A stretch of DNA of 64,000 nucleotides from Chitinophaga vietnamensis (GTDB lineage: Bacteria > Bacteroidota > Bacteroidia > Chitinophagales > Chitinophagaceae). The notes under the pieces were generated by a model that searched no databases, was not told the DNA's origin, and was given only the letters and a program-made list of their open reading frames with translations. The position numbers and the translations under genes are program-made. The stretch covers positions 434,001 to 498,000 of the forward strand of contig NZ_CABHMS010000003.1 in assembly GCF_902167635.1 (NCBI RefSeq), read 5' to 3'. Positions 18,601-26,930 of this stretch are shown in pieces. Position 1 is the first letter of the stretch. Each line of letters begins with the position of its first letter.

Positions 18601-19066
18601 TAATGGCGCCGATGCTGGTGCCATCGAGTTGCACGGTGGCGCCAGGGAGGGGAGTAGCTGTTTCAAAATCTACCACACGTCCGCGAACCGCTCCGCTGCC
18701 TGCGCCAGGATGCGCCTTGGGACCGAGTTTCACGGCAATGGTATGCGCCTCTACCTGGTAAAGGATGCCGTAGGTCTGCATCAGCTCATTGAGCAACTGT
18801 TTGAGCGGCACGCTTTTCCAGTTGGCATGTTCTACCTTGATGCTGCTCAGGGAGGCACGGTCATACGAAAAGCTGTAATCGCTTTGCCGGTCTACTTCCG
18901 CCATCACGGCGGCAAGGTGAGTGTGTTGCATCACGATGGTGACCGGTTGTTCCATCGAGGGTGTTTGCGCCTGCGCATAAGTAGCGAAGAACAGCCATAG
19001 CAGGCATAGTAGCTGCCCCCATTTTCTTTTTGGATGGATTGCGCTGGTTTGTCTAAATTTGTTCAT
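15692..19066 (-). CDS. SusC-type TonB-dependent receptor with STN signalling domain
   Basis: 1124 residues. A signal peptide (ending TYAQAQ) is followed by an STN domain (about 45-110), which in this family contacts a FecR anti-sigma in the periplasm. Then come a carboxypeptidase-regulatory-like domain (about 125-210, RGRVVDFETATPLPGATVQL), the plug (about 225-345) and a barrel ending in LLLQFTYAF with terminal Phe. It imports a ligand across the outer membrane with TonB energy. Neighbours are FecR upstream and three lipoproteins downstream; no SusD is present. The ligand is unknown, and with no carbohydrate enzymes nearby a glycan is not indicated. Confidence 0.93.
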   Translation of the reverse strand: MNKFRQTSAIHPKRKWGQLLCLLWLFFATYAQAQTPSMEQPVTIVMQHTHLAAVMAEVDRQSDYSFSYDRASLSSIKVEHANWKSVPLKQLLNELMQTYGILYQVEAHTIAVKLGPKAHPGAGSGAVRGRVVDFETATPLPGATVQLDGTSIGAITDNKGYYQLPEVPANTYTLVVTYIGYQRAVLSKVQVESGRTAAYDVKMQSGGSLKEVIIGSGPRKVRAVTHSTEQQLVQEIKGATGVVSGISSELISKTADRNAAEIVKRISGVTVVDDRFIVVRGMNERYNLTYLNSNLAPSTELFNKAFAYDLLPSSVIDKILVYKSPVADLVADYAGAAVKVYTKNAMPVKHFDIGVQAAAREGSHFTNINSYNGGKYDFLGFDDGGRKLPAFSPGVFESNRRVNGVSNEDYLKGFNTTLSPGKRYSLPDLQLFANYYNSWKLGRARLYDLTSLTYTKETTAFDIYRQRGNTNADVITLTDPGQAFGDKNRITNSEQTTETGKINVLENLTLKLNDKNSISFRNFFVNDGKRQTSIDHTRPNTLPEYYRTGTFKQDYFLSFQQRLLYSGNLNGVHQLKDDRQQLEWNIGYTHDLQSIPDMRISHFGMRYPITVDSTAWTALGSNGGADDIHSGMISRLFIKSLEQVYNASLDYTFHLSPSFTLKAGGYELFKTRQVGRRFFRVNRAGLATEEYQGPYGDLNWNTGYGYTNLPLVQFRPEDLSKVWSTHYFPADGTGLAVYDATAPTDAYIASEQYNAFYLMGDWKAGRHFTFNVGLRGEYDRQRLAGAKPGAEGGSSVEAVNIDKKKTIILPSFNASYQPDSTIVIRGSYGRTVNRPDFRELTPYGDFDFLNNEVITGNAHVVTAVIDNYDLRAEFYPRNNHSEMFNIGAFYKYLDHPIEKMRNEITSSTVADLFSFTNITYDNSVSGRLWGLEAEVKKSLSFIPGNLFRHLSFVFNGSVIKSETIRRKFNNDYATDTLHKPGGPLQGQSPYIFNTGLFYENVASGTKIGLVYNVNGPRIYAKSTRTPSDTTATDAYTRPDLLQLPMHLLDLSITQRLVKSLQLKLSIQNLLDQEYRIIEDHNYNQRYDKEYPLTGSNNLTYFAGDNIYTKYKPGRYLLLQFTYAF

Positions 19067-19094
19067 ACGTAAACTTTAAAAACGATTGTTTTTG

Positions 19095-19118
19095 TGCCTC
19101 CGCCTGCCAGCGGGGGCA
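19095..19118 (-). terminator. Stem-loop between fecR and susC, possible attenuator
   Basis: TGCCTCCGC (19095-19103) and GCGGGGGCA (19110-19118) form a 9-bp stem with one G-T pair. The T-run lies on the plus-strand side, so intrinsic termination of the minus-strand fecR transcript is uncertain. It may lower read-through between the anti-sigma gene and the receptor gene. Confidence 0.35.
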
Positions 19119-19121
19119 TTT

Positions 19122-20072
19122 TTAATTTTGGATCAGAACAGTATCACCTTTTGTCTGGTAGCTGAAACCGTGAATGAAAGCCATGTTATGCAGGATCACG
19201 GCTAAGGGCGTTTGCTCAAAAGTGGCAGTAAAGCGCGCTTCGCGGAAGGCGCCCTGCGGCCAGATGATCTTCTTGTGGTAACGCGCTTCCAGCCGGTGGA
19301 AGGCCGCCTCCAGCGGGATATCGTCCATTACGATGGCGCCACGTTTCCAGTTGGTTTCATTGTCGGTAGAAAAATGCCGCGTAATAAAAGTGTGCTGTGT
19401 TTTGCGGTAAGTCAGTTTGATGCCCGGTTGTAAAATCATGGTGCTGTCGGCATGCTTCACGGCTACTTTCCCGGCAGACAGTGATACGCTCACGCTGCGT
19501 TCTCCCGGCCATGCTTCCATGTTGAAATGTGTGCCCAATACCGTCGTCTGTAAGTCGCCGCCATCAACGATAAACGGCATCGCTGCCGGCGCTACTTCAA
19601 AGTAGGCCTCTCCTGATAAGGCGATCCGCCGGTTGTGAAGATTGAAATCATCATCGAGCTGTATGCGCGCGCCCGGCGTTAGCCAGATATGGCTGCCATC
19701 CGGTAATGTGAGCCGCTTCACAGTGGTGGTAGCGTTGCTGATCTCACGGCTGGCAAGGGGAACGGGCGCATCGTGCGTGGCGATAGGTCTGGAAAACCGC
19801 CACCAGCCTGCGGCCAGCAGCAGTATCGCTGCGGCGGCGGCCCAGCGGTAGAATAATTGCCGCGTGCGGCGGCGGATTAAAAAGGGCGACAAACGATTAT
19901 CCAGTTCGGCAGCCATCTGTGTTGGCATTGGTGGCACATGATCGTTCCAGCCCTCATCCAGCAAGTGTTCCAGCGCAGGGGCATCCTGTTCTTGCAGGTA
20001 TTGCCATACCATCCTGCGCTCTTCCTCGGTACAGGTGTTGTCAATATATCGTTGTAGCATTTGCGCATCCAT
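19122..20072 (-). CDS. FecR-type anti-sigma factor
   Basis: 316 residues. The N-terminal cytoplasmic part (about 1-80) opens with LQRYIDNTCTEEERRMVWQY, as in FecR regulators. A membrane helix follows near 82-98 (AAAAAILLLAAGWW). The periplasmic part has the FecR domain (KRLTLPDGSHIWLTPG, SGEAYFEV, VLGTHFNMEAW) and a DUF4974-like C-terminal domain. It should hold the sigma factor encoded divergently and release it when the STN domain of the adjacent SusC reports ligand. Confidence 0.93.
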   Translation of the reverse strand: MDAQMLQRYIDNTCTEEERRMVWQYLQEQDAPALEHLLDEGWNDHVPPMPTQMAAELDNRLSPFLIRRRTRQLFYRWAAAAAILLLAAGWWRFSRPIATHDAPVPLASREISNATTTVKRLTLPDGSHIWLTPGARIQLDDDFNLHNRRIALSGEAYFEVAPAAMPFIVDGGDLQTTVLGTHFNMEAWPGERSVSVSLSAGKVAVKHADSTMILQPGIKLTYRKTQHTFITRHFSTDNETNWKRGAIVMDDIPLEAAFHRLEARYHKKIIWPQGAFREARFTATFEQTPLAVILHNMAFIHGFSYQTKGDTVLIQN

Positions 20073-20148
20073 ACTACTAGCACGTGAAACCAGTCGTTCA
20101 CCTCAACGCAAAAAAGAAAGATCTGTTTGAATTAACAATTTGGTAATG

Positions 20149-20179
20149 TTGTACTACGGAGGCTCGCTGCCTATATTTG
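20149..20179 (+). promoter_or_regulatory. Promoter of the ECF sigma gene
   Basis: TTG at 20149-20151 and TATATTTG at 20172-20179 fit the Bacteroidota -33/-7 pattern with a 20-bp spacer. The -7 element ends seven bases before the ATG at 20187, so the leader would be very short. This housekeeping-type promoter suggests constant low synthesis of the sigma factor. Confidence 0.6.
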
Positions 20180-20186
20180 TAGCACT

Positions 20187-20744
20187 ATGAGCCTCGCTGC
20201 TACGTATGATAAGGAAAGGGCATTCACAAGCCTGTACCTCGCCTCGCGCGACAGGCTGCATCACTATCTGCGTAACTATTCGCACGACGATCACCTGTTG
20301 CAAGACCTTATGCAGCAATGTTACCTGAAGATATGGGAGAGAATGGAAGAGGTGCGGGAGCCGGAACATGCGCTCCCTTTATTGAAAACGATTGCGCGCA
20401 ACCTGCTGATCGATGTGATACGCCGCCGAGTGAAAGAAGATACCACCTGGCTCGAAACCATGAAAGAAGAAGTAGAACAGCTGGTGACCATGCCGGCTGA
20501 AAGCCCCCGGAAGCCTCTGCAGGCACTGGATACCGCTATCAGCCAGCTGCCGGACAACTGCAGGCGGGTATATATCATGCACCGCGAGGAAGGCCTCTCT
20601 TACCGCGAAATATCTCTTCGTATGTCCATCTCCGTTAGTATGGTGGAAAAACATATGAGCAAAGCCATCCGCCTCCTGAAAAAAGACCTCATCACCAACT
20701 GCGAGCTGCTATTGGTACTGGTGGCCGTAAACCGGCTCTTATAA
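20187..20744 (+). CDS. ECF RNA polymerase sigma factor, SusC/FecR-linked type
   Basis: 185 residues. Region 2 (about 10-80) has LLQDLMQQCYLKIWERM and TIARNLLIDVIRRR. Region 4 (about 110-165) has ISQLPDNCRRVYIMHREEG and LSYREISLRMSISVSMVEKH, the helix-turn-helix for the -35 box. It is divergent from fecR rather than in front of it. It should activate the fecR-susC-lipoprotein genes on ligand signal. Its stop overlaps the stop of the convergent ATPase gene by six bases. Confidence 0.93.
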   Translation: MSLAATYDKERAFTSLYLASRDRLHHYLRNYSHDDHLLQDLMQQCYLKIWERMEEVREPEHALPLLKTIARNLLIDVIRRRVKEDTTWLETMKEEVEQLVTMPAESPRKPLQALDTAISQLPDNCRRVYIMHREEGLSYREISLRMSISVSMVEKHMSKAIRLLKKDLITNCELLLVLVAVNRLL

Positions 20745-23450
20745 CCACTGATCAAATTTCCGTATATACCAGGTCTTGATCACCTGCGTCAGCACGCAAT
20801 ACCCGGTAAGTATCGCTATCAGCCATGGGAAATAAGCGATGGGCAAAGGCTGCATCTTCAGCGCCGGCGCGAGCGGAGAGAAAGGCAGGAAAATGCCTAT
20901 CGCCATGATGAGCGTGGTGAGCGCCAGCACCGGCGCAGTGGCCCAGCTTTGAATAAAGGGAATCTTGCGCGTACGGATCATATGCACGATCAGTGTTTGC
21001 GATAACAATCCTTCAATGAACCAGCCACTCTGGAACAAAGACTGATGCTCCGGCATATTGGCCTTGAAAAAATAAAACATCAGCGCAAACGTAGCATAAT
21101 CAAAAACAGAGCTCACCGGCCCTATAAATATCATGAAGCGCGCAATGCCCGATGCATCCCATTTGCGGGGCGCGGCAATATATTCCGCATCCATACGGTC
21201 CCAGGGGATGGAGATCTGGGAGATATCATACAACAGGTTTTGTACCAGCAGCTGCACCGGCAACATCGGCAGGAAAGGCAGGAATACGCTGGCGCCCAGC
21301 ATGCTGAACATATTGCCGAAGTTGCTGCTGGCGGTCATCTTGATGTATTTGATGATGTTGCCGAAAGTTCTGCGGCCATAGATCACGCCTTTGCGCAGCA
21401 CCATCAGGTCTTTTTCCAGCAGGATAATATCGGCGCTTTCTTTAGCGATATCAGTGGCGGTATCAACGGAGATACCAACATCGGCATCGCGGAGGGCTGC
21501 GGCATCATTGATGCCATCGCCCATGAAGCCAACGGTATGGCCCTGCGATTGCAATATGCGCACTACGCGGCTTTTCTGCGCCGGGCTCAGTTTTGCAAAG
21601 ATGCTCGTATGATCCGCGGCTGTAGCCAGCTCGCGGTCGTTCAGCTGATCCAGTTCATTACCCAGCATGATACGGTTTACAGGGATGCCCACATCGCTGC
21701 ATATTTTACGGGTAACGGTTTCGTTATCGCCGGTGAGCACTTTGAGCGCTACGCCTAATTGCTGCAATGCCTCAATAGCCGGTCGGGCAGAGGGTTTGGC
21801 AGGATCGAGGAAGCCAATGAAACCCGTTAGCACCATCTCTTTTTCATCGGCAATGGAATAGGTCAGTGCACGTGGATCAAATTCACGGATGGCTACCAAC
21901 AGCACGCGCAGCCCTTCGGCATTGAGTTTCAGGGAAGTGTTACGTACGGTATCGCGCATGGCGGCATCCATCGGGATGATACGGTCATTCTCTACATGCA
22001 GGTCACGGTTCTCGCCTGGCTCAAAACAATGGGAGCAGAGGTCCAGCACCTCTTCTACGGCGCCTTTACAAATAAGCAGGTGCTTGCCGTTGCGCTGTTT
22101 CAATATCACCGACATGCGGCGGCGCTGGAAGTCGAACGGTATCTCATCTACTTTTAAATAATGTTCTTCTACTTTCAGGTAATCATGCAGCTCTGCATGT
22201 TCCAGCACGGCCACATCCAGCAGGTTCTTCAGGCCGGTTTGGTGGAAACTGTTGAGGTAGGCCCATTTCAGCACTTCGTCGTCGTCATCGCCCAATACGT
22301 TGAGATGTCTTTCCAGCACAATTTTATCCATCGTGAGGGTGCCTGTTTTATCGGTGCATAACACGTTCATCGCGCCGATATTCTGAATGGCGTTGAGCCT
22401 TTTTACGATCACTTTGCGTTTGCTCATGTTCAGTGCGCCTTTGGCGAGGTTGGCGGTAACGATCATGGGCAGCATCTCCGGCGTAAGGCCTACGGCTACT
22501 GCGATGCCGAAGAGCAGCGCTTCTATCCAGTCGTGTTTTACAAAACCGTTGATGAGGAAGATGAGCGGCACCATCACGAGCATGAAGCGGATGAGCAGCC
22601 AGCTCACGCTGTTCACGCCTTTGTCGAAACTGGTTTCAGCGCGTTTGCCGGTGATGGATTTGCTGATGGCGCCGAAGTAGGTCTGGCTGCCGGTGGTCAC
22701 GGCAATGGCAGTGGCGGTGCCGCTTACCACGTTGGTGCCCATGAAGCAGATGTTCTCCAGTTCCAGCAGCGGTATGGTGAGCGCATTGGCGATGGTGAAG
22801 CCGTTCTTCTCTACTGGCAAGGCTTCGCCGGTTAATACGGCCTGGCTTACAAAGAGGTCTTTGGAATGTAATATCCTGCAATCTGCCGGTATCATATCTC
22901 CTGCGGAGAGGAAAAGGATATCGCCGGGAACCACCTGTTGGATATCGGTTTCCTTTTTGCCGGTATCTTCCCGCAGCACCAGCGTGGTGGTGGTCACCAT
23001 GCGTTTCAGTTGTTCTGCGGCCTTGTTGCTGCGGAACTCCTGCCAGAAGCGCAGCAGGGAGCTGAGCATCACCATCACGGCTACTACGGTCACCGTCTTG
23101 TAATCGCGGTCGGGAGCGGCTTGCAGCCATACGTCTGTAATGAGGGAGATGACGGCGATTACGATGAGCACACCGATGAAAGGATTGATGAAGGCCGATA
23201 GCAGCTGCCGGTACCAGGCCGGCGCTTTTTCATGCACCAGCTCATTCGGGCCGAACAATTTCAATTTGGCCTCCACCTGCTGCGGGCGCAGCCCCAGCTC
23301 CTGGCTGTCGAGCATGGCCATGCAGAACGCTTTATCGTGCCGGGATGCGTTCTTCAGTTTTGTTTCGGCGTCTGCATCAACGCCGCTGGAGGCAATGATC
23401 TGGGTGATGGAAATACGTTTCCTCAATTTTCCCGTTGTAGCTTTTATCAT
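20739..23450 (-). CDS. mgtA: Magnesium-transporting P-type ATPase (MgtA-like)
   Basis: 903 residues, the usual length for MgtA/MgtB P3B-type ATPases. It has an N-terminal cation-ATPase region (LKLFGPNELVHEK), the actuator motif LTGEALPVEK, the phosphorylation site CTDKTGTLTMDK, and the hinge MGDGINDAAALRDADVGISV. About ten membrane segments flank these. It imports Mg2+ across the inner membrane using ATP. No magnesium-sensing leader was recognised upstream. It stands alone between the sigma factor and the cyclopropane synthase genes. Confidence 0.93.
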   Translation of the reverse strand: MIKATTGKLRKRISITQIIASSGVDADAETKLKNASRHDKAFCMAMLDSQELGLRPQQVEAKLKLFGPNELVHEKAPAWYRQLLSAFINPFIGVLIVIAVISLITDVWLQAAPDRDYKTVTVVAVMVMLSSLLRFWQEFRSNKAAEQLKRMVTTTTLVLREDTGKKETDIQQVVPGDILFLSAGDMIPADCRILHSKDLFVSQAVLTGEALPVEKNGFTIANALTIPLLELENICFMGTNVVSGTATAIAVTTGSQTYFGAISKSITGKRAETSFDKGVNSVSWLLIRFMLVMVPLIFLINGFVKHDWIEALLFGIAVAVGLTPEMLPMIVTANLAKGALNMSKRKVIVKRLNAIQNIGAMNVLCTDKTGTLTMDKIVLERHLNVLGDDDDEVLKWAYLNSFHQTGLKNLLDVAVLEHAELHDYLKVEEHYLKVDEIPFDFQRRRMSVILKQRNGKHLLICKGAVEEVLDLCSHCFEPGENRDLHVENDRIIPMDAAMRDTVRNTSLKLNAEGLRVLLVAIREFDPRALTYSIADEKEMVLTGFIGFLDPAKPSARPAIEALQQLGVALKVLTGDNETVTRKICSDVGIPVNRIMLGNELDQLNDRELATAADHTSIFAKLSPAQKSRVVRILQSQGHTVGFMGDGINDAAALRDADVGISVDTATDIAKESADIILLEKDLMVLRKGVIYGRRTFGNIIKYIKMTASSNFGNMFSMLGASVFLPFLPMLPVQLLVQNLLYDISQISIPWDRMDAEYIAAPRKWDASGIARFMIFIGPVSSVFDYATFALMFYFFKANMPEHQSLFQSGWFIEGLLSQTLIVHMIRTRKIPFIQSWATAPVLALTTLIMAIGIFLPFSPLAPALKMQPLPIAYFPWLIAILTGYCVLTQVIKTWYIRKFDQWL

Positions 23451-23539
23451 CTCCGCTGTTTTTGGGTTCCAGCAGCAAATGTAGCATGGGCGCGGGAAGG
23501 CCTCAGTTAGAGATCTCTTAGAAGCTTATTAGAAATTTA

Positions 23540-24679
23540 TTAGATGGCGGGCGCCCTGTAGCCGCCGTCCACACCGCCTTTCGACAATACTACCTGCCAG
23601 AGCTGACTGCTTCGCGAGCGGAAAGTGGCGGCGCATGACAGCAGGTAATACTTCCACATGCGGAAGAAATCTGCGCTGTAGCGGTGCTTCAGCTGGTCCC
23701 ATCCTGCGGTGAAATTATCGTACCAGGCCATCAGCGTTTTGTCGTAGTCACTGCTGAAATTCTCCCAGTGTTCCATCACAAAAAGTCCTTCAATGGCTTT
23801 ACCGATCTGGCTTACAGAGGGCAGCATGCTGTTGGGGAAAATGTATTTGTTGATCCAGCGGTCGGTAAAAGTATGCGAAGTATTGGACCCGATGGTATGC
23901 AGCAGGAAGAGGCCATTTTCTTTCAGGCTGCGGTGCACGATGCGCATATATTCCAGGTAGTTCTTATAGCCTACATGTTCAAACATGCCGATAGATACGA
24001 TAGCATCGTAGCGGGCGTTGAGGGAGCGGTAGTCCATCAGTTTGATATCTACGGGCAGGCCTTTGCAGCGTTCTTTGGCAAGGGCGGCCTGTTCTTTGGA
24101 TATCGTGATGCCGGTAACGTGTACGCCATAACGTTCTGCTGCGAAGCGGGCAAAACTGCCCCAGCCACAGCCGATGTCCAGCACCTGCATACCGGGTTCC
24201 AGCCGCAGTTTGCGGCAGGAGAGATCGAGTTTGTTTTCCTGTGCTTCATCCAGTGAATGAGCACCCTGCCAGAAGGCGCAGGAATACACCATGCGTTTGT
24301 CGAGCATCTGCTGGAACAGGTCATTGCCGATATCATAATGCCGTTCCACATTATGAAGCGATCGGGTAGTAGTTTGCAGGTTGAACAAACGGGAGAACAA
24401 TACATGTAGTTTGAGGGAGATGTTATGTCCTGCCTGTTCATCGAGATGGGCGCGCAATATGCGGGTGAAGAAGCCATCGAGCTGTGCGCAGTCCCACCAG
24501 TTGGCTACATATGATTCGCCGATTGCGAGGGAGCCGCCTTGTAAGGCCTGCTCGTAAAAATGGTCATCATGAACCTGGATATCCCAGGGGTTCTGGCCGT
24601 TAATGGTAACGCCGGCGGAGGATAGCAGTCGGGTTACAATGCTTTTTGATTTTTCCGTTCTCATAAGAAAAGCCTCCAC
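23540..24679 (-). CDS. cfa: Cyclopropane-fatty-acyl-phospholipid synthase family methyltransferase
   Basis: Up to 379 residues; ATG at 24679 or 24664 (MRTEKSK) are both possible. It transfers a methylene group from S-adenosylmethionine to cis double bonds of membrane phospholipids. The N-terminal region has ESYVANWWDCAQLDGFFTRI. The SAM site is VLDIGCGWGSFARFA, with HYDIGNDLFQQMLDKRMVYS before it and SIGMFEHVGYKNY after. Length and motif order match Cfa. The upstream gap holds palindrome copy G. Confidence 0.92.
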   Translation of the reverse strand: MEAFLMRTEKSKSIVTRLLSSAGVTINGQNPWDIQVHDDHFYEQALQGGSLAIGESYVANWWDCAQLDGFFTRILRAHLDEQAGHNISLKLHVLFSRLFNLQTTTRSLHNVERHYDIGNDLFQQMLDKRMVYSCAFWQGAHSLDEAQENKLDLSCRKLRLEPGMQVLDIGCGWGSFARFAAERYGVHVTGITISKEQAALAKERCKGLPVDIKLMDYRSLNARYDAIVSIGMFEHVGYKNYLEYMRIVHRSLKENGLFLLHTIGSNTSHTFTDRWINKYIFPNSMLPSVSQIGKAIEGLFVMEHWENFSSDYDKTLMAWYDNFTAGWDQLKHRYSADFFRMWKYYLLSCAATFRSRSSQLWQVVLSKGGVDGGYRAPAI

Positions 24680-24706
24680 TATTTGATAACTAATTTACGA
24701 AAATTG

Positions 24707-25030
24707 TCGCGAAGATTGTCTTGCTCAGGATTATGAGGATTGAAAGGATTAGCAGGATTTTTTTTACAGGATTAAAAAAGATTCTCTTGATTTAAAGCGA
24801 AGATTATTTTTTTGTCCCCGGATGGAACCCGGAGCTACCAAGCTCCGGCCCCTATGGGGCCGATCCCCGTTTTGTTCTGCCCCGTAGGGGCTAAAGCCCG
24901 GTAGCCCCGGGTGGAACCCGGGGACAAAAAATGATCTTCGCTTTAAATCAAGAGAATCTTTTTTAATCCTGTAAAAAAAATCCTGCTAATCCTTTCAATC
25001 ATTATAATCCTGAGTAAGACAACCTTCGCG
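24707..25030. repeat. Very long palindrome with hairpin-rich GC core, family 2 (copy G)
   Basis: The arms, roughly 24707-24820 and 24922-25030, are reverse complements with few mismatches. They share the outer unit CGCGAAGGTTGTCT and the unit GGATTTTTTTTACAGGATTA with the palindrome at 29383. The centre (24815-24924) is GC-rich and holds five small perfect stem-loops: 24830-24847, 24846-24862, 24879-24891, 24888-24899 and 24905-24923. The right arm overlaps the 3' end of the DoxX gene. No protein-coding signal is evident. Confidence 0.93.
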
Positions 25031-25475
25031 TACCGTCCACGGCGTATCTGCCACCGCCTTGTATCAGCAGGGCGATGCAGATGCCGAGTACGAGGAGATG
25101 GTATTCAAAGCCTTCCTTGCCCGCGGGCATGACGCCGAACCAGTTCACGAAAAATCCGTTCTGCCCGTGTTCTACGGCGATCATGCCGATGAAGAGCCAG
25201 AAAAGGCTGAAAGCCGCGATGCGCGTACCTGCGCCAGCGATCAGCAGGATCATGCCGGCGCATTCTACAAATATGGCAGATGCTGCAACAAAGGCCGGCA
25301 GTTTCATGATGGCGGTCATATAGTGCATTTCACCGGAGATGCCCGGCCCGCCGAACCAGCCAAACATCTTCTGCGTGGCATGCGGAAAGAGCACCAGCCC
25401 TAAGGTGAGACGGAGAACAAAGCCGGTCCAGTTACTGTCTGTCGAGAAGATCCTTTGCATAAATGATTTGTACAT
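25002..25475 (-). CDS. DoxX family membrane protein
   Basis: 157 residues with about four membrane helices. The signature is TLGLVLFPHATQKMFGWFGG, followed by FVECAGMILLIAGAGTRIAA. DoxX proteins are inner-membrane proteins linked to quinone or redox processes; the exact role of most members is unknown. The last residues (RRLSYSGL) and the stop codon are encoded by the outer right arm of palindrome G, so the repeat probably replaced the original C-terminus. It stands upstream of, and on the same strand as, the cfa gene. Confidence 0.9.
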   Translation of the reverse strand: MYKSFMQRIFSTDSNWTGFVLRLTLGLVLFPHATQKMFGWFGGPGISGEMHYMTAIMKLPAFVAASAIFVECAGMILLIAGAGTRIAAFSLFWLFIGMIAVEHGQNGFFVNWFGVMPAGKEGFEYHLLVLGICIALLIQGGGRYAVDGTRRLSYSGL

Positions 25476-25559
25476 GTGTGTCGTTTTTTGCTGCTACAAA
25501 ATTCATACGATGTACCTGATTTATACGTGACCTTTGATAAAATAAAATTGTGACATTTA

Positions 25560-26150
25560 TCACAACAGATCCCTGGATTGCTTTGCCTGCTGGCTTTTCA
25601 GGCGACTGAGCGTTTCCCGGGTAATGCCCAGGAAAGAGGCGATATGCTGCTGCGATACCCGCTGCTCAAACCAGCTGTAATGTTTGATGAACTCAGCATA
25701 ACGCTCTTCTGCGGGCTTTTGCAGGTAAAGGATGCGGCGCTGCAAGGCGGCATAGGCCTGTAGCAGCATCGTGCGGAAATAGCTGTCGAGCGCCGGTATT
25801 TGGGTAAACAATTTTTCCAGTACGCTCTTTTCGATCAATATCACTTCGGCATCTTCCAGCGCGTCGATGTTGTAGATGGTAGGGGTGCCCGACAGGATGC
25901 TGTACCAGTCCGACATCCACCAGTTTTCAAAGGCAAATTGCACCACATTTTCGCGGCTGTTATCGCTCACTTCATATTGCCGCAGGCAGCCGCTCACCAC
26001 AAAATAATCATAACGGCAGATCTCTCCTTCCTGTAAAAGGTATTGGCGCCGCCGCACTTTCTTGTATTGCAGCGCTTCACAGAACAAGCGGGTTTCTTCC
26101 GGCGTGAAAGTAACATAGCGGGCAATATGTGCAAGGATAGGTTCGTACAT
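25560..26150 (-). CDS. Crp/Fnr-family transcriptional regulator
   Basis: 196 residues. Residues about 25-120 form a cyclic-nucleotide-binding-type beta-roll (LLQEGEICRYDYFVVSG). The C-terminal part has HIASFLGITRETLSRLKSQQ, a winged-helix recognition segment. In the Bacteroidota members the effector is often unknown, and there are no Fe-S cysteines as in Fnr. It lies upstream of doxX with an 84-bp gap and may control it. Confidence 0.88.
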   Translation of the reverse strand: MYEPILAHIARYVTFTPEETRLFCEALQYKKVRRRQYLLQEGEICRYDYFVVSGCLRQYEVSDNSRENVVQFAFENWWMSDWYSILSGTPTIYNIDALEDAEVILIEKSVLEKLFTQIPALDSYFRTMLLQAYAALQRRILYLQKPAEERYAEFIKHYSWFEQRVSQQHIASFLGITRETLSRLKSQQAKQSRDLL

Positions 26151-26209
26151 AATATGTGTACGAAGGTACTGCTATTTTTTACTACCTTGTGGGGCAAAAA
26201 TTTTTTGCG

Positions 26210-26845
26210 ATGATACCCTTACATCAGCTCCTGCTCTTTATCCTGGCCGCTTTCGTGATGGTGATCACGCCCGGCCCGAACATGATCTACGTGATCTCCC
26301 GTTCGGTCACGCAGGGCCGCAAGGCAGGCCTCATCTCTCTCGCCGGCGTGATATGCGGCTTCCTGTTCCACATCCTGCTGGTATCTTTCGGTCTTACCGC
26401 GGTGCTGATGGCCGTCCCTTTTGCTTATACCGTGCTCAAAACCGCGGGTATCATCTACCTGCTGTACCTGGCCTGGAACGCCATCAAGCCGGGTGGCAGG
26501 AGCGTTTTTGAAAACAGGAAAGACCTGCAGATCGACGGTCCGGCCAAACTCTTTGCCATGGGGCTGTTCACCAATATGCTCAATCCCAAGGTGGCCGTGT
26601 TCTACCTGTCGTTCTTCCCGCAGTTCATCAAACCGGAATATGGATCTGTGTTAGCGCAAAGCCTTACGCTGGGTTTTACACAGCTCTCTGTAAGCCTTTG
26701 CATCAATACCCTGATCGTGCTGATGGCCGCCCGCGTAACGGGCTGGTTCAATGCCAATCCCCGCTGGATTGCCGTACAGAAGTGGTTTATGGCCAGCGTA
26801 CTCACGGGACTGGCTATACGTATGGCCTTCGATAAAGGCAAATGA
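26210..26845 (+). CDS. LysE/RhtB-family amino-acid exporter
   Basis: About 211 residues from the ATG at 26210 (MIPLHQLLLF); the open frame from 26156 lacks the membrane start and overlaps the promoter region of the divergent regulator. Six membrane helices are visible. The family signature is MVITPGPNMIYVISRSVTQG. Members export amino acids or small metabolites by proton exchange. The substrate is not predictable. Confidence 0.88.
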   Translation: MIPLHQLLLFILAAFVMVITPGPNMIYVISRSVTQGRKAGLISLAGVICGFLFHILLVSFGLTAVLMAVPFAYTVLKTAGIIYLLYLAWNAIKPGGRSVFENRKDLQIDGPAKLFAMGLFTNMLNPKVAVFYLSFFPQFIKPEYGSVLAQSLTLGFTQLSVSLCINTLIVLMAARVTGWFNANPRWIAVQKWFMASVLTGLAIRMAFDKGK

Positions 26846-26930
26846 AGGTTTCATCTGATACGGTCCGAAATTTAATTTTTGCATCTGTTTTTGGTTTGAA
26901 AATTATGTCACTTTTGTAAAAAGAATTTTC

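Noticed and set aside
24707-25030. Palindrome G considered as an insertion sequence
   Set aside because: It is only about 320 bp, has no transposase frame and is symmetric throughout. A non-autonomous element moved in trans remains possible.
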